Notes under the pieces: model-generated
Seen by the model: only the letters and a program-made list of their open reading frames with translations
Told to the model about the DNA's origin: nothing
The model's database searches: none
Translations under genes and position numbers: made by a program
Source of the DNA: Vacuolonema iberomarrocanum LEGE 07170
GTDB taxonomy: Bacteria > Cyanobacteriota > Cyanobacteriia > Elainellales > Elainellaceae
Reading direction: 5' to 3'
NCBI GenBank assembly: GCA_015207365.1
Contig: JADEXA010000032.1
Coordinates: forward strand, 1-64,000
Length of the DNA stretch: 64,000 nucleotides
Shown here: in pieces, positions 17,086-25,605 of the stretch
Layout: each line of letters opens with the position of its first letter
Position numbering within the stretch: the first letter of the stretch is position 1

Positions 17086-18366
17086 ATGACCCATTTCGGT
17101 ATTCTTTGTTTGGGCGCTACAGGCCACTTAAACACGATGTTTCCTCTGGGGCGTGAACTCCAAAGGCGTGGGCATCCTGTCACACTTTTCACGGCTTCAG
17201 AGGTTCAATCAAAAGTAGAGGCCGCAGGCTTCGACTTCTACGATGTTTATTCTCAAGTTGATGAAGCGCGTCAAAAACAGCAACCCCAAGCAGAAGAGGT
17301 AGGGCTATTCGTTAACCTCAAAAACATCCGGTATACCCTGACATTATTTGCTCACCATGCAGAAACGCGCTTGCAAAAGGCACCATCGGCTATTCGAGAA
17401 CGGGGCGTAGATGCACTGATTGTCGATCTGTCTGTTTTTGAAGGAGGCACGATCGCCGACTCTCTCGGCCTACCCTACGTGACGATGTGTTGCATGCTTC
17501 CCTTCTATCAAGATCCTGCGATTCCGCCGATTCCAACAGCATGGCAGTACGAATCTGCATGGTGGGCGCAATTCAGGAACCGCATGGCGTATAGCGTGGT
17601 CAACGTGATGGCACAGCCTGTTTTGAATGTGATTTCTCGCTATCGTCGAAAGCGAGATCTGCCCGCATACAGCCATCCAAATGATGTTTTCTCTAAACTT
17701 GCAATCATTACCCGGCACATTCCCGAGTTTGAATTCCCGCGTCAACTGCCGCCTCATTTTCACTTCACCGGATCTTTTCATCAGGCGATCGCCCGCGAAC
17801 CCATTGCATTTCCCTTCGAGCAGCTGAACGACAAGCCACTGATCTATGCCTCAATGGGAACGGTTCAAAACCGCTTTGGCGATGTCTTTCAAACCATTGC
17901 AGCCGCCTGCGCTGATCTGAATGCTCAATTGGTCATCTCCCTGGGCGGTCGATTAGAACCAGAGCTATTCTCCGACCTTCCTGGCAATCCGCTCGTCGTA
18001 AAATATGCCCCACAGCTCGAACTCTTACAACGCGCCAGCCTCAACATTACCCATGCTGGACTCAATACCACTTTAGAATCCTTGAGTTATGGCGTTCCTA
18101 TGGTGGCTATCCCCGTGACCGACGACCAACCTGGAGTCGCCGCACGCATTGTCTGGACAGGTGCTGGGGAACTGGTCAAGCTGTCTCAACTAACGGTTTC
18201 TAACTTGCGAGGGGCGATCGAACGAGTACTGACTGAAGACACATACAAACAAAATGCGGTTCGATTGCAAGCAAGGTTACACCAGACGAGAGGCGTCAGC
18301 CACGCTGTCGACATCATCGAGCAAGCAATTTCTACCAGTCGTCCAGTCACTTGTGTTGAACCGTAG
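17086..18366 (+). CDS. UGT/MGT-type glycosyltransferase (GT1 family)
   Basis: A 426-residue GT-B fold enzyme. The N-terminal acceptor domain begins FGILCLGATGHLNTMFPLG, typical of macrolide and zeaxanthin glucosyltransferases. The C-terminal donor domain has YASMGT and the nucleotide-sugar signature region THAGLNTTLESLSYGVPMV, ending VTDDQPG. Such enzymes transfer a hexose from UDP-sugar to macrolides, carotenoids or other lipophilic alcohols. The ATG at 17086 is chosen because GGGAGAAAG precedes it; an upstream in-frame TTG at 17068 lacks such a site. Co-transcription with a TetR and a small transporter favours detoxification or a secondary product over carotenoid synthesis, but CrtX-like activity is possible. 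Confidence 0.83.
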   Translation: MTHFGILCLGATGHLNTMFPLGRELQRRGHPVTLFTASEVQSKVEAAGFDFYDVYSQVDEARQKQQPQAEEVGLFVNLKNIRYTLTLFAHHAETRLQKAPSAIRERGVDALIVDLSVFEGGTIADSLGLPYVTMCCMLPFYQDPAIPPIPTAWQYESAWWAQFRNRMAYSVVNVMAQPVLNVISRYRRKRDLPAYSHPNDVFSKLAIITRHIPEFEFPRQLPPHFHFTGSFHQAIAREPIAFPFEQLNDKPLIYASMGTVQNRFGDVFQTIAAACADLNAQLVISLGGRLEPELFSDLPGNPLVVKYAPQLELLQRASLNITHAGLNTTLESLSYGVPMVAIPVTDDQPGVAARIVWTGAGELVKLSQLTVSNLRGAIERVLTEDTYKQNAVRLQARLHQTRGVSHAVDIIEQAISTSRPVTCVEP

Positions 18367-18411
18367 CCAGCTCATTGCTTAAGTCAATGACTAGAATTAA
18401 ACATGCTCTAA

Positions 18412-18550
18412 TATCAAATCCGGTTAAATAGCCGTAAAACCCAAATATCATTTGTGCCCGCTGCAATGCAGCGGGCACAAATGATAGCCCTCTTTCATCT
18501 GCCTAGAGTGATGAAAGAGGGCTATTTGGGTTCTTCAACTGGATTTGATA
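18412..18550. repeat. Palindromic element B, copy 1
   Basis: Bounded by TATCAAATCCGGTT and its near complement ending GGATTTGATA. It contains three nested or adjacent inverted repeats: AACCCAAATA with TATTTGGGTT, ATCATTTGTGCCCGCTGC with its complement, and AGCCCTCTTTCAT with ATGAAAGAGGGCT. It could therefore fold into a three-way junction. A shorter relative is at 63327-63427. It starts 46 bp after the glycosyltransferase stop. The rest of the gap to 18728 shows nothing recognisable. Confidence 0.75.
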
Positions 18551-18728
18551 TAAGTAGGTTGTGGTTGAGGAACGAAACCCAACATTTGGATAGCATGTTC
18601 TGAGTTATTTCTATTTACTCAATGATCATCATCATCGATAAACAAATCGTTAAGTTTTCTAGTCCGAATTCAGGTTCACTCAGCTTTCTCAAGCGTTTAC
18701 CTGATCAAATTGTCGAGTGATGCTGGCT

Positions 18729-20165
18729 TCATGGCTCCTGTCTTTTTGCCCTAATTTGCTTATCCACAAGCCCTAAAGTCATGACACCCGCTTGGTTTAG
18801 ATGCATTACCGTTATGCTACCTGTTTCACTCTGTTCAAACGTTATGTTCACGTTTACTGCTTGGGCAAAGAACTCTAATTCTGATGTCGGAAAGAGCTGT
18901 AACGGGGGTTGTTGCTCATAATGCAGAAACAACGTTCCATCTTGGTTTGTGATTTGGAAGGTGAGTCCTGCTTCGGTCGCATACCAGCCTGAGTAATTCT
19001 CGGTTTGGGTCAAAGGAATCGTTGATCTCTCTGGAGGCAACGCATCAGCCCAGTTGTATGCCTGCCCAATCGCCCGCATCACTTCATCTCGCAGGGGTGC
19101 CCCTTCGTTAGAGTTGAGCATAACAATCGCTCCTTGCCCTGTGGATTTGTAGAACCGCATCTCAGCAACAAATCCAATATTGGTTCCGCCATGACCAAAA
19201 TAGGCACCTTCTTTCTCACCTCGACCTGCAAAGCCTAAGCCCACGAACAATCCATTGCCCCCCTCAGATTGTTTGGTTTGGGGGCGCAACATTTCAGTAA
19301 TAGTTTCTTTGCTGCAAATAGCGGGCGATCGCCCCTGTAAGACGCCCATTAATTCGATGCCCAGCTTTGCTAAATCGGTCGGTGTCGTCCACAATCCAGC
19401 AGCGGCGAGTTCAGGATAAATCATATATTTGCCACCGAGAGGCGTTCCATTGATGGGATGGGCTGTTGCGGCGATCGCATCTATCTGTGGCGGCAAAGGC
19501 TGTTGGTAAGTACTATGGGTCATCCCCAAGGGTTCGAAGACAAGTTCACGCATAATGTCTGGAAACGGTTTCTGTAGCAGATCAACCAAAACTTGCTGCC
19601 CAACGACCATTCCGCCTCCCGAATAGCGATAGTGCAAGCCAGGAAGAATGTTGACTTCAACCTTCTCACTGTTGGCTGGAAACTCACCCTTGAGCACTTG
19701 CAGGGTGGTGGGTAAAGTCGCCGACGCATCATAGCCGTAATAGCCTTGTGCCGTCGTTCCGGCTGTGTGGCTCAACAGGTGTCGGAGCGTGACGCGAGGC
19801 TGCCACTTGCCGTTAGCCGGTACATGCCAGGACGTAAGGTAGGTATTTACGTCCTCGTCGAGATTGAGCCGACCTTCTTGAACCAATCGCATGACAGCTA
19901 GTGCGAAAACCGGTTTGCTAATCGAGCCAGCTTGAAACAGCGTATCGGGTGTAACATCGTGGCTTGTTCCGGCTTCAGCGACCCCAAACCCTTGTGCCCA
20001 GTCAATGGCAAAGTCTTGAATAACGGCAATACTGAGCCCAGGGGTGTGATAGCGTGCTAATTGCTCGTACAGCGTTTTGGGTGGACTCAATTTCCCTTCG
20101 AAGGCTGTCGCGGACTGTAGGTTGTGAATGACTTGCTCGATGCGTTGCTCAACAGCTTGCAGCAT
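18729..20165 (-). CDS. Serine beta-lactamase-fold hydrolase (class C-like/esterase)
   Basis: A 478-residue protein of the Beta-lactamase (PF00144) family. The catalytic SxxK motif is S81-I-S-K84 in FQAGSISKPVF, and a YSG motif near residue 180 supplies the base tyrosine. An HGGTNIGF segment near 326 replaces the KTG motif. The C-terminal about 90 residues form an extra beta domain (from YSGWYATEAGLTF). No signal peptide is evident, so it is probably cytosolic and acts as an esterase or D-amino-acid peptidase-like hydrolase rather than a resistance enzyme. Monocistronic or paired with the gene upstream on the same strand. Confidence 0.82.
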   Translation of the reverse strand: MLQAVEQRIEQVIHNLQSATAFEGKLSPPKTLYEQLARYHTPGLSIAVIQDFAIDWAQGFGVAEAGTSHDVTPDTLFQAGSISKPVFALAVMRLVQEGRLNLDEDVNTYLTSWHVPANGKWQPRVTLRHLLSHTAGTTAQGYYGYDASATLPTTLQVLKGEFPANSEKVEVNILPGLHYRYSGGGMVVGQQVLVDLLQKPFPDIMRELVFEPLGMTHSTYQQPLPPQIDAIAATAHPINGTPLGGKYMIYPELAAAGLWTTPTDLAKLGIELMGVLQGRSPAICSKETITEMLRPQTKQSEGGNGLFVGLGFAGRGEKEGAYFGHGGTNIGFVAEMRFYKSTGQGAIVMLNSNEGAPLRDEVMRAIGQAYNWADALPPERSTIPLTQTENYSGWYATEAGLTFQITNQDGTLFLHYEQQPPLQLFPTSELEFFAQAVNVNITFEQSETGSITVMHLNQAGVMTLGLVDKQIRAKRQEP

Positions 20166-20239
20166 TGACCTGCTCCCCTCGGCTTAATCTGAGTTTGTCA
20201 ATGCTATCTGATTTCACTTAGGCATAATGCCCCTGCCAA

Positions 20240-21988
20240 TTATTCTGTCCAAATTCCGGGCATGGGGTGTAGCTTTTTGGGATAGCCCATGAGCCAAACC
20301 ATGCCCGCAGCAGGCAGGAGAACCAACGCAATTAACAAACCAGGAATGATAATAAGCCCTTGCTGCAAGGCAGACTCAAAGGCCAGCACGCACAATGTAC
20401 CGAGATTGATGAGAATCCACCAGCTAGGACGGTAGCCCTGCTTGTATAGAACCCGGCTTTGGGCTGCAATTACAGCGAACCAGGCGATCGCGATAAAAAA
20501 GGCCGCAATGCCTAAACTGGCAAAGTAAGGCCAGTAACCCGAGGTAGGGTTCGTGGAGACAGCTATCGATCTGAGTGCTAAGCCCCCTAGGATGAAGGAC
20601 AATACAAGTCCAATCAGCGTAAATGTGAACGCGGTAGATATCGTTGCGATAAACCAAAATTCGCTCTCATTGATGCGCCGTTTCAATGCAATCCACTGGA
20701 ACCCAGCTCCCGCCCCCGTCACAATCACTACTGAGAAAACCGCACTGAGGCCAAATGTTGCCAAACTCAGGGCGGGGCCGATGATAGCACTAACAACCCA
20801 TCCAACGAGGGTTAGACCCGCCCATTCAAGGAAAAACTGACCATTGATTTTAGCTCGCTGTTGCAAAAGGCGGCGGCGTGTGGTGGCATCGGTCAAGCGA
20901 TTGAGCTTGAGTAGCTCCACTCGGTACTGGCGTAACAAGTACACCATGACGGCTCCACTTGCCATCCATCGCCCCAAAGACCATAGCCACTGTGCATCGA
21001 GTGAGTAAAACGGTATGAAGCGCTCTACATTGAAAGTTTGGAGGAAAAATACCAGGAAGGTAATGACGACTATTGACCTTACCCAAAGCGTGGCCGACTC
21101 AATGCCAAGATGACGGCGTAATACGCGCCATTGACCGATGAAGATAGGAGCCATTGCCGCGACGCGCATGATCAACGACACAAGTGTCTTGAGGCCGCCG
21201 AGTGAGGGCAATGGTGACAGCAAAGACTGCCACAGAAGCAACCGAATCACCTCCAATACGCTAGCGGCGATCGCCCCCAAAATCGTTGCTTCCAGCCATC
21301 GCTTGGCCCAGGAAACCTCTTGTCGCAGAACCAGCCATTGCCCCACCCCAATTAAGCTTTCGGCTAGGGCACTAAATATCAGAATCCTGAAATTCCCGTT
21401 TATGTTGAGGGAATCAAAGATGATAGCTTGTACCCCAGCCGCTAACGAAGCGCTGATTAACAGCACTGCCACCCAACCAAACCAAAAGCTCCATCCCGGT
21501 AAAATTAGAGGAGACGAAGGCTCTGGCGACTCAGACGGGGTTCCACCCGATGGCGGATTTGGATTACTCCCTAAAGCGATATTGGGCTCTACTGCTCCCG
21601 GTGAAGGGTTCGCCGGGGGTGACGGTGAAGGTTGGTTTGCCTCAGCCGATGAGTCCCCTATTGCGGAAGAAGATGACACGGAAGAAGCTCCCGTCGATAA
21701 TTCCACACGTGTCTGCCAAGCTATCCCAGTTCCACCCAGGGCTTGCGCTTGAATATGAACTGTGCTGATCCCTTGGATTTCCAACCGCTGCAAGCCATAA
21801 ACGATGCGCGGAACGATAGTGTTTTGTGCAGGTGGTTGGGTGTCGTGAACCAAGCGTACAAACAGCTGAGCCTCTTGGCGACCCACCTGCGCTCGGATGT
21901 TTTGCGCTTGAAACGATCGCGTGAGTAGGGAGGCGATCGCCGTTGGGTTTCCCTGGCGGGCCTGTTCTCGTAAGGTTGGATCAGTCAT
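20240..21988 (-). CDS. Cyanobacterial protein: N-terminal alpha/beta domain, linker and multi-helix membrane domain
   Basis: A 582-residue protein. Residues 1-95 form a small soluble domain resembling the N-terminus of the neighbouring 22065-23405 protein. A Pro/Ser/Gly-rich linker follows (about 100-160), then roughly ten membrane segments (about 165-565). I do not recognise a characterised family. The soluble domain pattern (hydrophobic strands, an LFVRL strand, IVYGLQRLEIQGI helix) suggests ligand or protein binding. The two adjacent genes share this domain with different outputs, so they may be co-regulated or interact. Confidence 0.7.
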   Translation of the reverse strand: MTDPTLREQARQGNPTAIASLLTRSFQAQNIRAQVGRQEAQLFVRLVHDTQPPAQNTIVPRIVYGLQRLEIQGISTVHIQAQALGGTGIAWQTRVELSTGASSVSSSSAIGDSSAEANQPSPSPPANPSPGAVEPNIALGSNPNPPSGGTPSESPEPSSPLILPGWSFWFGWVAVLLISASLAAGVQAIIFDSLNINGNFRILIFSALAESLIGVGQWLVLRQEVSWAKRWLEATILGAIAASVLEVIRLLLWQSLLSPLPSLGGLKTLVSLIMRVAAMAPIFIGQWRVLRRHLGIESATLWVRSIVVITFLVFFLQTFNVERFIPFYSLDAQWLWSLGRWMASGAVMVYLLRQYRVELLKLNRLTDATTRRRLLQQRAKINGQFFLEWAGLTLVGWVVSAIIGPALSLATFGLSAVFSVVIVTGAGAGFQWIALKRRINESEFWFIATISTAFTFTLIGLVLSFILGGLALRSIAVSTNPTSGYWPYFASLGIAAFFIAIAWFAVIAAQSRVLYKQGYRPSWWILINLGTLCVLAFESALQQGLIIIPGLLIALVLLPAAGMVWLMGYPKKLHPMPGIWTE

Positions 21989-22064
21989 CGGAATCTATCT
22001 AAAATGCCAGCGTGGTGAATGCGAAACTCTTGAATATAGGGAAAGGCGGAATTGGAATAGCAGT

Positions 22065-23405
22065 CTAAGGTGCTTCTATCAACTGCGGGCCGTCTGTTGA
22101 GCTGAATGGATTGGGGGCGACCTGTAGACTCAGGGGAATGCCACTTACCTGATCGGTGAGGACAGCTTCAGATGCTTCAGAGAACTCCCAAGAGGCCAGC
22201 AAACCGCGCGTCTCGGCTGACGGGGTTTGCTGCATGGCCTGCTGAATTTCTCCATCGGTTAAAGCCCGTTGCCATAGCTGAATGTCTTTGAGGGAACCCG
22301 CAAAAGGACGGCTATTTTCACGGTTATTGCCAATCCACAGCTCAGAGGTTGTCAGATCAATGCCGCCTTGATAGAGCGTTTCGGCCTTCAGTTCACCGTT
22401 GATGTAGACACGAATGTACGTCCCGTCGTAGGTGCCTACAACGTGGCTCCACTCATTGAGTGGGAGCCCAACCCCAATTGCGTAGCTCCCGTTCAGGCTT
22501 AATCGAATGCCCCGCTCCTCATGGTCAATCACAAACAGGAAGCGATCACTCAGGGTATTGTCTGAGCGCTCCACAACCCGGCCATAAGTGGTGAATTCGG
22601 TGGGATAGACCCAAGAGGAAACAGAGAACCCACCAGTCGTTGAAGTGAACGCTGGAAGGTACCCTTGGGCAGCGATCGCAATGTCATCCTCACCGTCAAA
22701 TTGCAAGGCATACTCCTGAGGCTGAGGCGTATTGGAGGATGAGGGTGATAACAGGAGCGATCGGACACCAAGAGCTGCAAAGAATAAGAACACCATTCCT
22801 CCGCCCGCGATCGCTCCCCACTTGACGGCTGTGGGGAAGGACTTGTCGCGAGATGTTGATGACCGTGAGTTGGTGAGTTGCGATCGTCGGTTGGGCGATA
22901 GGGGACTCTGCGATCGTTGTGGTTTGTTAGGCGATGGCCTGATGTCCGTTTTTGGAGATAAGGACTTTTCTTGAGGCGTTGACGGAGCTGAGGGAGATGC
23001 CTGGCTTGTGCCCTCAGCCGAAGGTGGTTCCTCAGATGAAGCAGACGCTGACGATTGAGCCTGAGCAGGCGAAGCTTCTGTTGATTGAGAGTCTTGGGAC
23101 GCAGATGAGGATTGGTTAGGCGCCAGTCGCTGTTGCCATTGGGGCAAGATAGCGCCGATTTTTCGTCCGTAGATGTAAATAGGATGACTTGTTTTCAGCC
23201 CGACCTGCCCCAGTAATCGCCGAACCTTGGGCACCCACTTTTGTTTCTCGGGCAACGCTGCTCCTTCAATAAAGATCCGCAGTTCATCATTTTCGTGGCA
23301 GACAATCATCCGAAAGCGTTTTGTTTCGGATAGCTCATTCAAAGCGGTCTCCAGTGCCGCAGGTGCCATGGAAAGGTTGGCAGTCGTTGAATCGGCGGAA
23401 CTCAT
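22065..23405 (-). CDS. Membrane-anchored LamG-domain protein with cytosolic N-terminal domain
   Basis: A 446-residue protein. Residues 1-95 are a small alpha/beta domain ending IYIYGRKIGAILPQW. A long Ser/Pro/Gln-rich disordered stretch follows (about 98-195), then one membrane helix (AIAGGGMVFLFFAALGVRS) and a C-terminal concanavalin/LamG_3-type domain (about 235-430) with YALQFDGEDD, FSVSSWVYPTEF, EWSHVVGTYDG and LWIGNNR motifs. LamG domains outside the cell bind sugars or proteins, so this looks like a receptor or adhesion protein linked to a cytosolic module. It is followed by the 582-residue protein sharing the N-terminal domain. Partner and ligand are unknown. Confidence 0.8.
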   Translation of the reverse strand: MSSADSTTANLSMAPAALETALNELSETKRFRMIVCHENDELRIFIEGAALPEKQKWVPKVRRLLGQVGLKTSHPIYIYGRKIGAILPQWQQRLAPNQSSSASQDSQSTEASPAQAQSSASASSEEPPSAEGTSQASPSAPSTPQEKSLSPKTDIRPSPNKPQRSQSPLSPNRRSQLTNSRSSTSRDKSFPTAVKWGAIAGGGMVFLFFAALGVRSLLLSPSSSNTPQPQEYALQFDGEDDIAIAAQGYLPAFTSTTGGFSVSSWVYPTEFTTYGRVVERSDNTLSDRFLFVIDHEERGIRLSLNGSYAIGVGLPLNEWSHVVGTYDGTYIRVYINGELKAETLYQGGIDLTTSELWIGNNRENSRPFAGSLKDIQLWQRALTDGEIQQAMQQTPSAETRGLLASWEFSEASEAVLTDQVSGIPLSLQVAPNPFSSTDGPQLIEAP

Positions 23406-23669
23406 CAGTAGAAGGGATTAGAAGGGAATACAACTCGCTAAGTATGCCCTGTATTCTCTATTCAATTGCAAATTCCCGGATATTTTTGCGCTAAGTCTTG
23501 GTTATTTGAAGAAGGGTTGCTGATTCGATGCATGGCTTGACATCTTGTGGCCATCGCTCTGATTTCTCCTCGGGTGTGGTGGCGATCGCGCTAGACCTTC
23601 ACTCCTTCAAAAAGTGCGCTTCAAAAGGTTTCCTATTTTGTATGACTTGACCCTAGAAAAAGCCAGATT

Positions 23670-24872
23670 CTAGAACACGTCGATAGTGGGAAACTTTGCC
23701 TGTGCTTGCAAGCAATCCCATAGATAAATGGCCAAACCCAGGTCGCCTGTCCACAGTGGATAGCGCAACTGTCCGTAGAGTTGTTGCGATAGGCGATACT
23801 GTTCGATTGAGTGCATTGCAAAAGCCCTAGCGCGATCGAGCCACAGTTGATCGCCCGTGCGAACAAACAGCTTGAGAAAGGCATAGCCATTACCACCTGT
23901 GCCATGGCAAAGATTTGATCCCTTTTTCAATGGCCCAGCTTGCCAAGTCAGCTCTCCACCCTGCTCCAAAACCTGATCGAATTGTGCATCAATCCCCTTT
24001 GGCAGACTGGCTAAGGCTGTCACCATACCCGGTGCACCATGGCAATACTGCATCAGTTGCAGATCTGACTTTGGCTGGGTTTCGTTATAAACGGCTGGCC
24101 AGTTGGCCTTGCTATCCTCTATGACCGCAGTTTGCACCAGCGTCGTCATAGCTTTGGTAGAAATCTCTTGAAACTCCGCCTCAGTTAACAAAGACTGTCC
24201 CACAAGCAACGGCGTTAAGTTGCCAGCGAAGCCATGAACAGGCCCCAGCCATTGCCGTTGCCCGCCATACAAGTCGATTGTCCACAGGTAGCTTGCCTGA
24301 CCGACCGGCTGCCACTCCTTGAGGAGCAAAGCAGCTTGTGATTTGAAGACCTCTTGCCATTGTGCTGCTTGTGTCCACTGATGCATGAAATAGGCCGCAA
24401 GCATTGAGCCCGCAATACCCCACATCAGTTCTCGAATCGGCTGAGTGTCGTTCTTATGGATCGACTGCAAGATTTGAGTTGCTTTTTCTCCGGAAGGAGC
24501 AAGTTTATATTGCAGCAGCAGGAGTGGCAAGTCTCCAAATAAATAAGACGATTGCTGGGGATAAGGGGTGTTTTGAAGGTAGATTTGGCTATTTTGAGCT
24601 AGCGTTGCATCGAGATGCTGAGCCACATTGAAGGTAGAATCGATCGCTCCAACGGTTTGCAGGTAATGGATAGCCCACAATACGCCCGCCTTTCCAAGGT
24701 ACAAGTCAGTCCCAAAGGTTTGATCATCCATTGGGTGTCCAGGCAGCAAGGGTCGATCGTTTAGCTGCTCAATGGTTTCGTGGGCGATCGCCCCAATCGC
24801 TTGCTGTGCAGCATCAGGATTCCAATCAATGTCTAGAAGCGAATAGTGTCGGGTCGGGTCAAATAGTGTCAT
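23670..24872 (-). CDS. LanC-like (lanthionine synthetase C-like) zinc protein
   Basis: A 400-residue alpha/alpha toroid of the LanC family. The three zinc ligands line up: C277 in QYCHGAPG, and C322-H323 in NLCHGTGGNG. H213 in PVHGFAG matches the active-site HG of NisC. No precursor peptide, LanB/LanM dehydratase, protease or transporter is encoded nearby, so this is an orphan LanC-like protein rather than part of a lantibiotic cluster. Eukaryotic LanCL proteins add glutathione to dehydrated residues as repair; a similar role is possible but not shown. Confidence 0.82.
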   Translation of the reverse strand: MTLFDPTRHYSLLDIDWNPDAAQQAIGAIAHETIEQLNDRPLLPGHPMDDQTFGTDLYLGKAGVLWAIHYLQTVGAIDSTFNVAQHLDATLAQNSQIYLQNTPYPQQSSYLFGDLPLLLLQYKLAPSGEKATQILQSIHKNDTQPIRELMWGIAGSMLAAYFMHQWTQAAQWQEVFKSQAALLLKEWQPVGQASYLWTIDLYGGQRQWLGPVHGFAGNLTPLLVGQSLLTEAEFQEISTKAMTTLVQTAVIEDSKANWPAVYNETQPKSDLQLMQYCHGAPGMVTALASLPKGIDAQFDQVLEQGGELTWQAGPLKKGSNLCHGTGGNGYAFLKLFVRTGDQLWLDRARAFAMHSIEQYRLSQQLYGQLRYPLWTGDLGLAIYLWDCLQAQAKFPTIDVF

Positions 24873-24930
24873 TGGTTATCCTTGGTCAGTTGCGATGGTG
24901 AGTTGCGATCGCCCGCTATTTGTACTTGTA

Positions 24931-25418
24931 TTACGAAGTAATCATTGGCTTCTTAGCCAAACTTATCCCCATCTCATTACTCTCTGTGTAGCCAAGCCTG
25001 GAATAAAGCAACTTGCCTTGCTCAGAAGCGTGAAGAACTGCATGGGTACAGCCAATTTCCCTCAAGTGGCCATAGCTCTCTGTATCAGCTGAGTAGCAAT
25101 ACCCTTCCTTCTATGAGCTGGTTCTACATAAACACCCCAAATATATCCCTTGTGATATTGGTCGCTAACCATAGGATAAAGCTCAAAAATCTGGCAGCAT
25201 GCAGAGCCAATCACTTCATCGCTCAACTCCGCGATAAAACCCTTGTAATGGAGTTCACGGCGGGCATAGTCAATAAATTGAGTCGTTTTCTCTAGCCAGT
25301 TGTGCCGAATTGAACGAGCTGGGCAACCAAGGTCGAAAGAAATTTGGCACAGGTATTCAGCAATGATTTCCTCATCCTGCTGCATGGCTTCGCGAATAAT
25401 CAGATTTTCTTCTTTCAT
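24931..25418 (-). pseudogene. GNAT N-acetyltransferase broken by a one-base deletion
   Basis: The N-terminal part (from ATG 25418) encodes a GNAT fold with IWGVYVEPAHRRKGIATQLI as the acetyl-CoA pyrophosphate-binding motif, then stops at 25062. The next frame continues the family without a gap: REIGCTHAVLHASEQGKLLYSRLGYTESNEMG, ending at 24931. Restoring one C (GCCAC to GCCCAC on the coding strand, near 25068-25070) gives AMAHLREIGC, the expected helix. The intact protein would be about 162 residues. The upstream in-frame ATG at 25646 was rejected because GNAT homology starts at KEENLIIREA. Either a recent loss-of-function or a sequencing error. Confidence 0.75.
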
Positions 25419-25605
25419 GGCAAGTCTTATTCGACAGTGATAAGTCCCCCCGACGGATAAGATACTGCCTATTGCAGTAAAGTGTTTGTCTACTTTAGAT
25501 TTAGAAATGCATTCGTATCCTATGCACACTATGGAATATGGCAGCGTGATAACTGTAGATAGGACTATCGAAGCAGAACAAATCGTCTCGTTGCTTTGGT
25601 GAGTC

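Noticed and set aside
23670..24872. Lanthipeptide biosynthesis cluster
   Set aside because: Only the LanC-like gene is present; no dehydratase, precursor, protease or dedicated transporter was found nearby.
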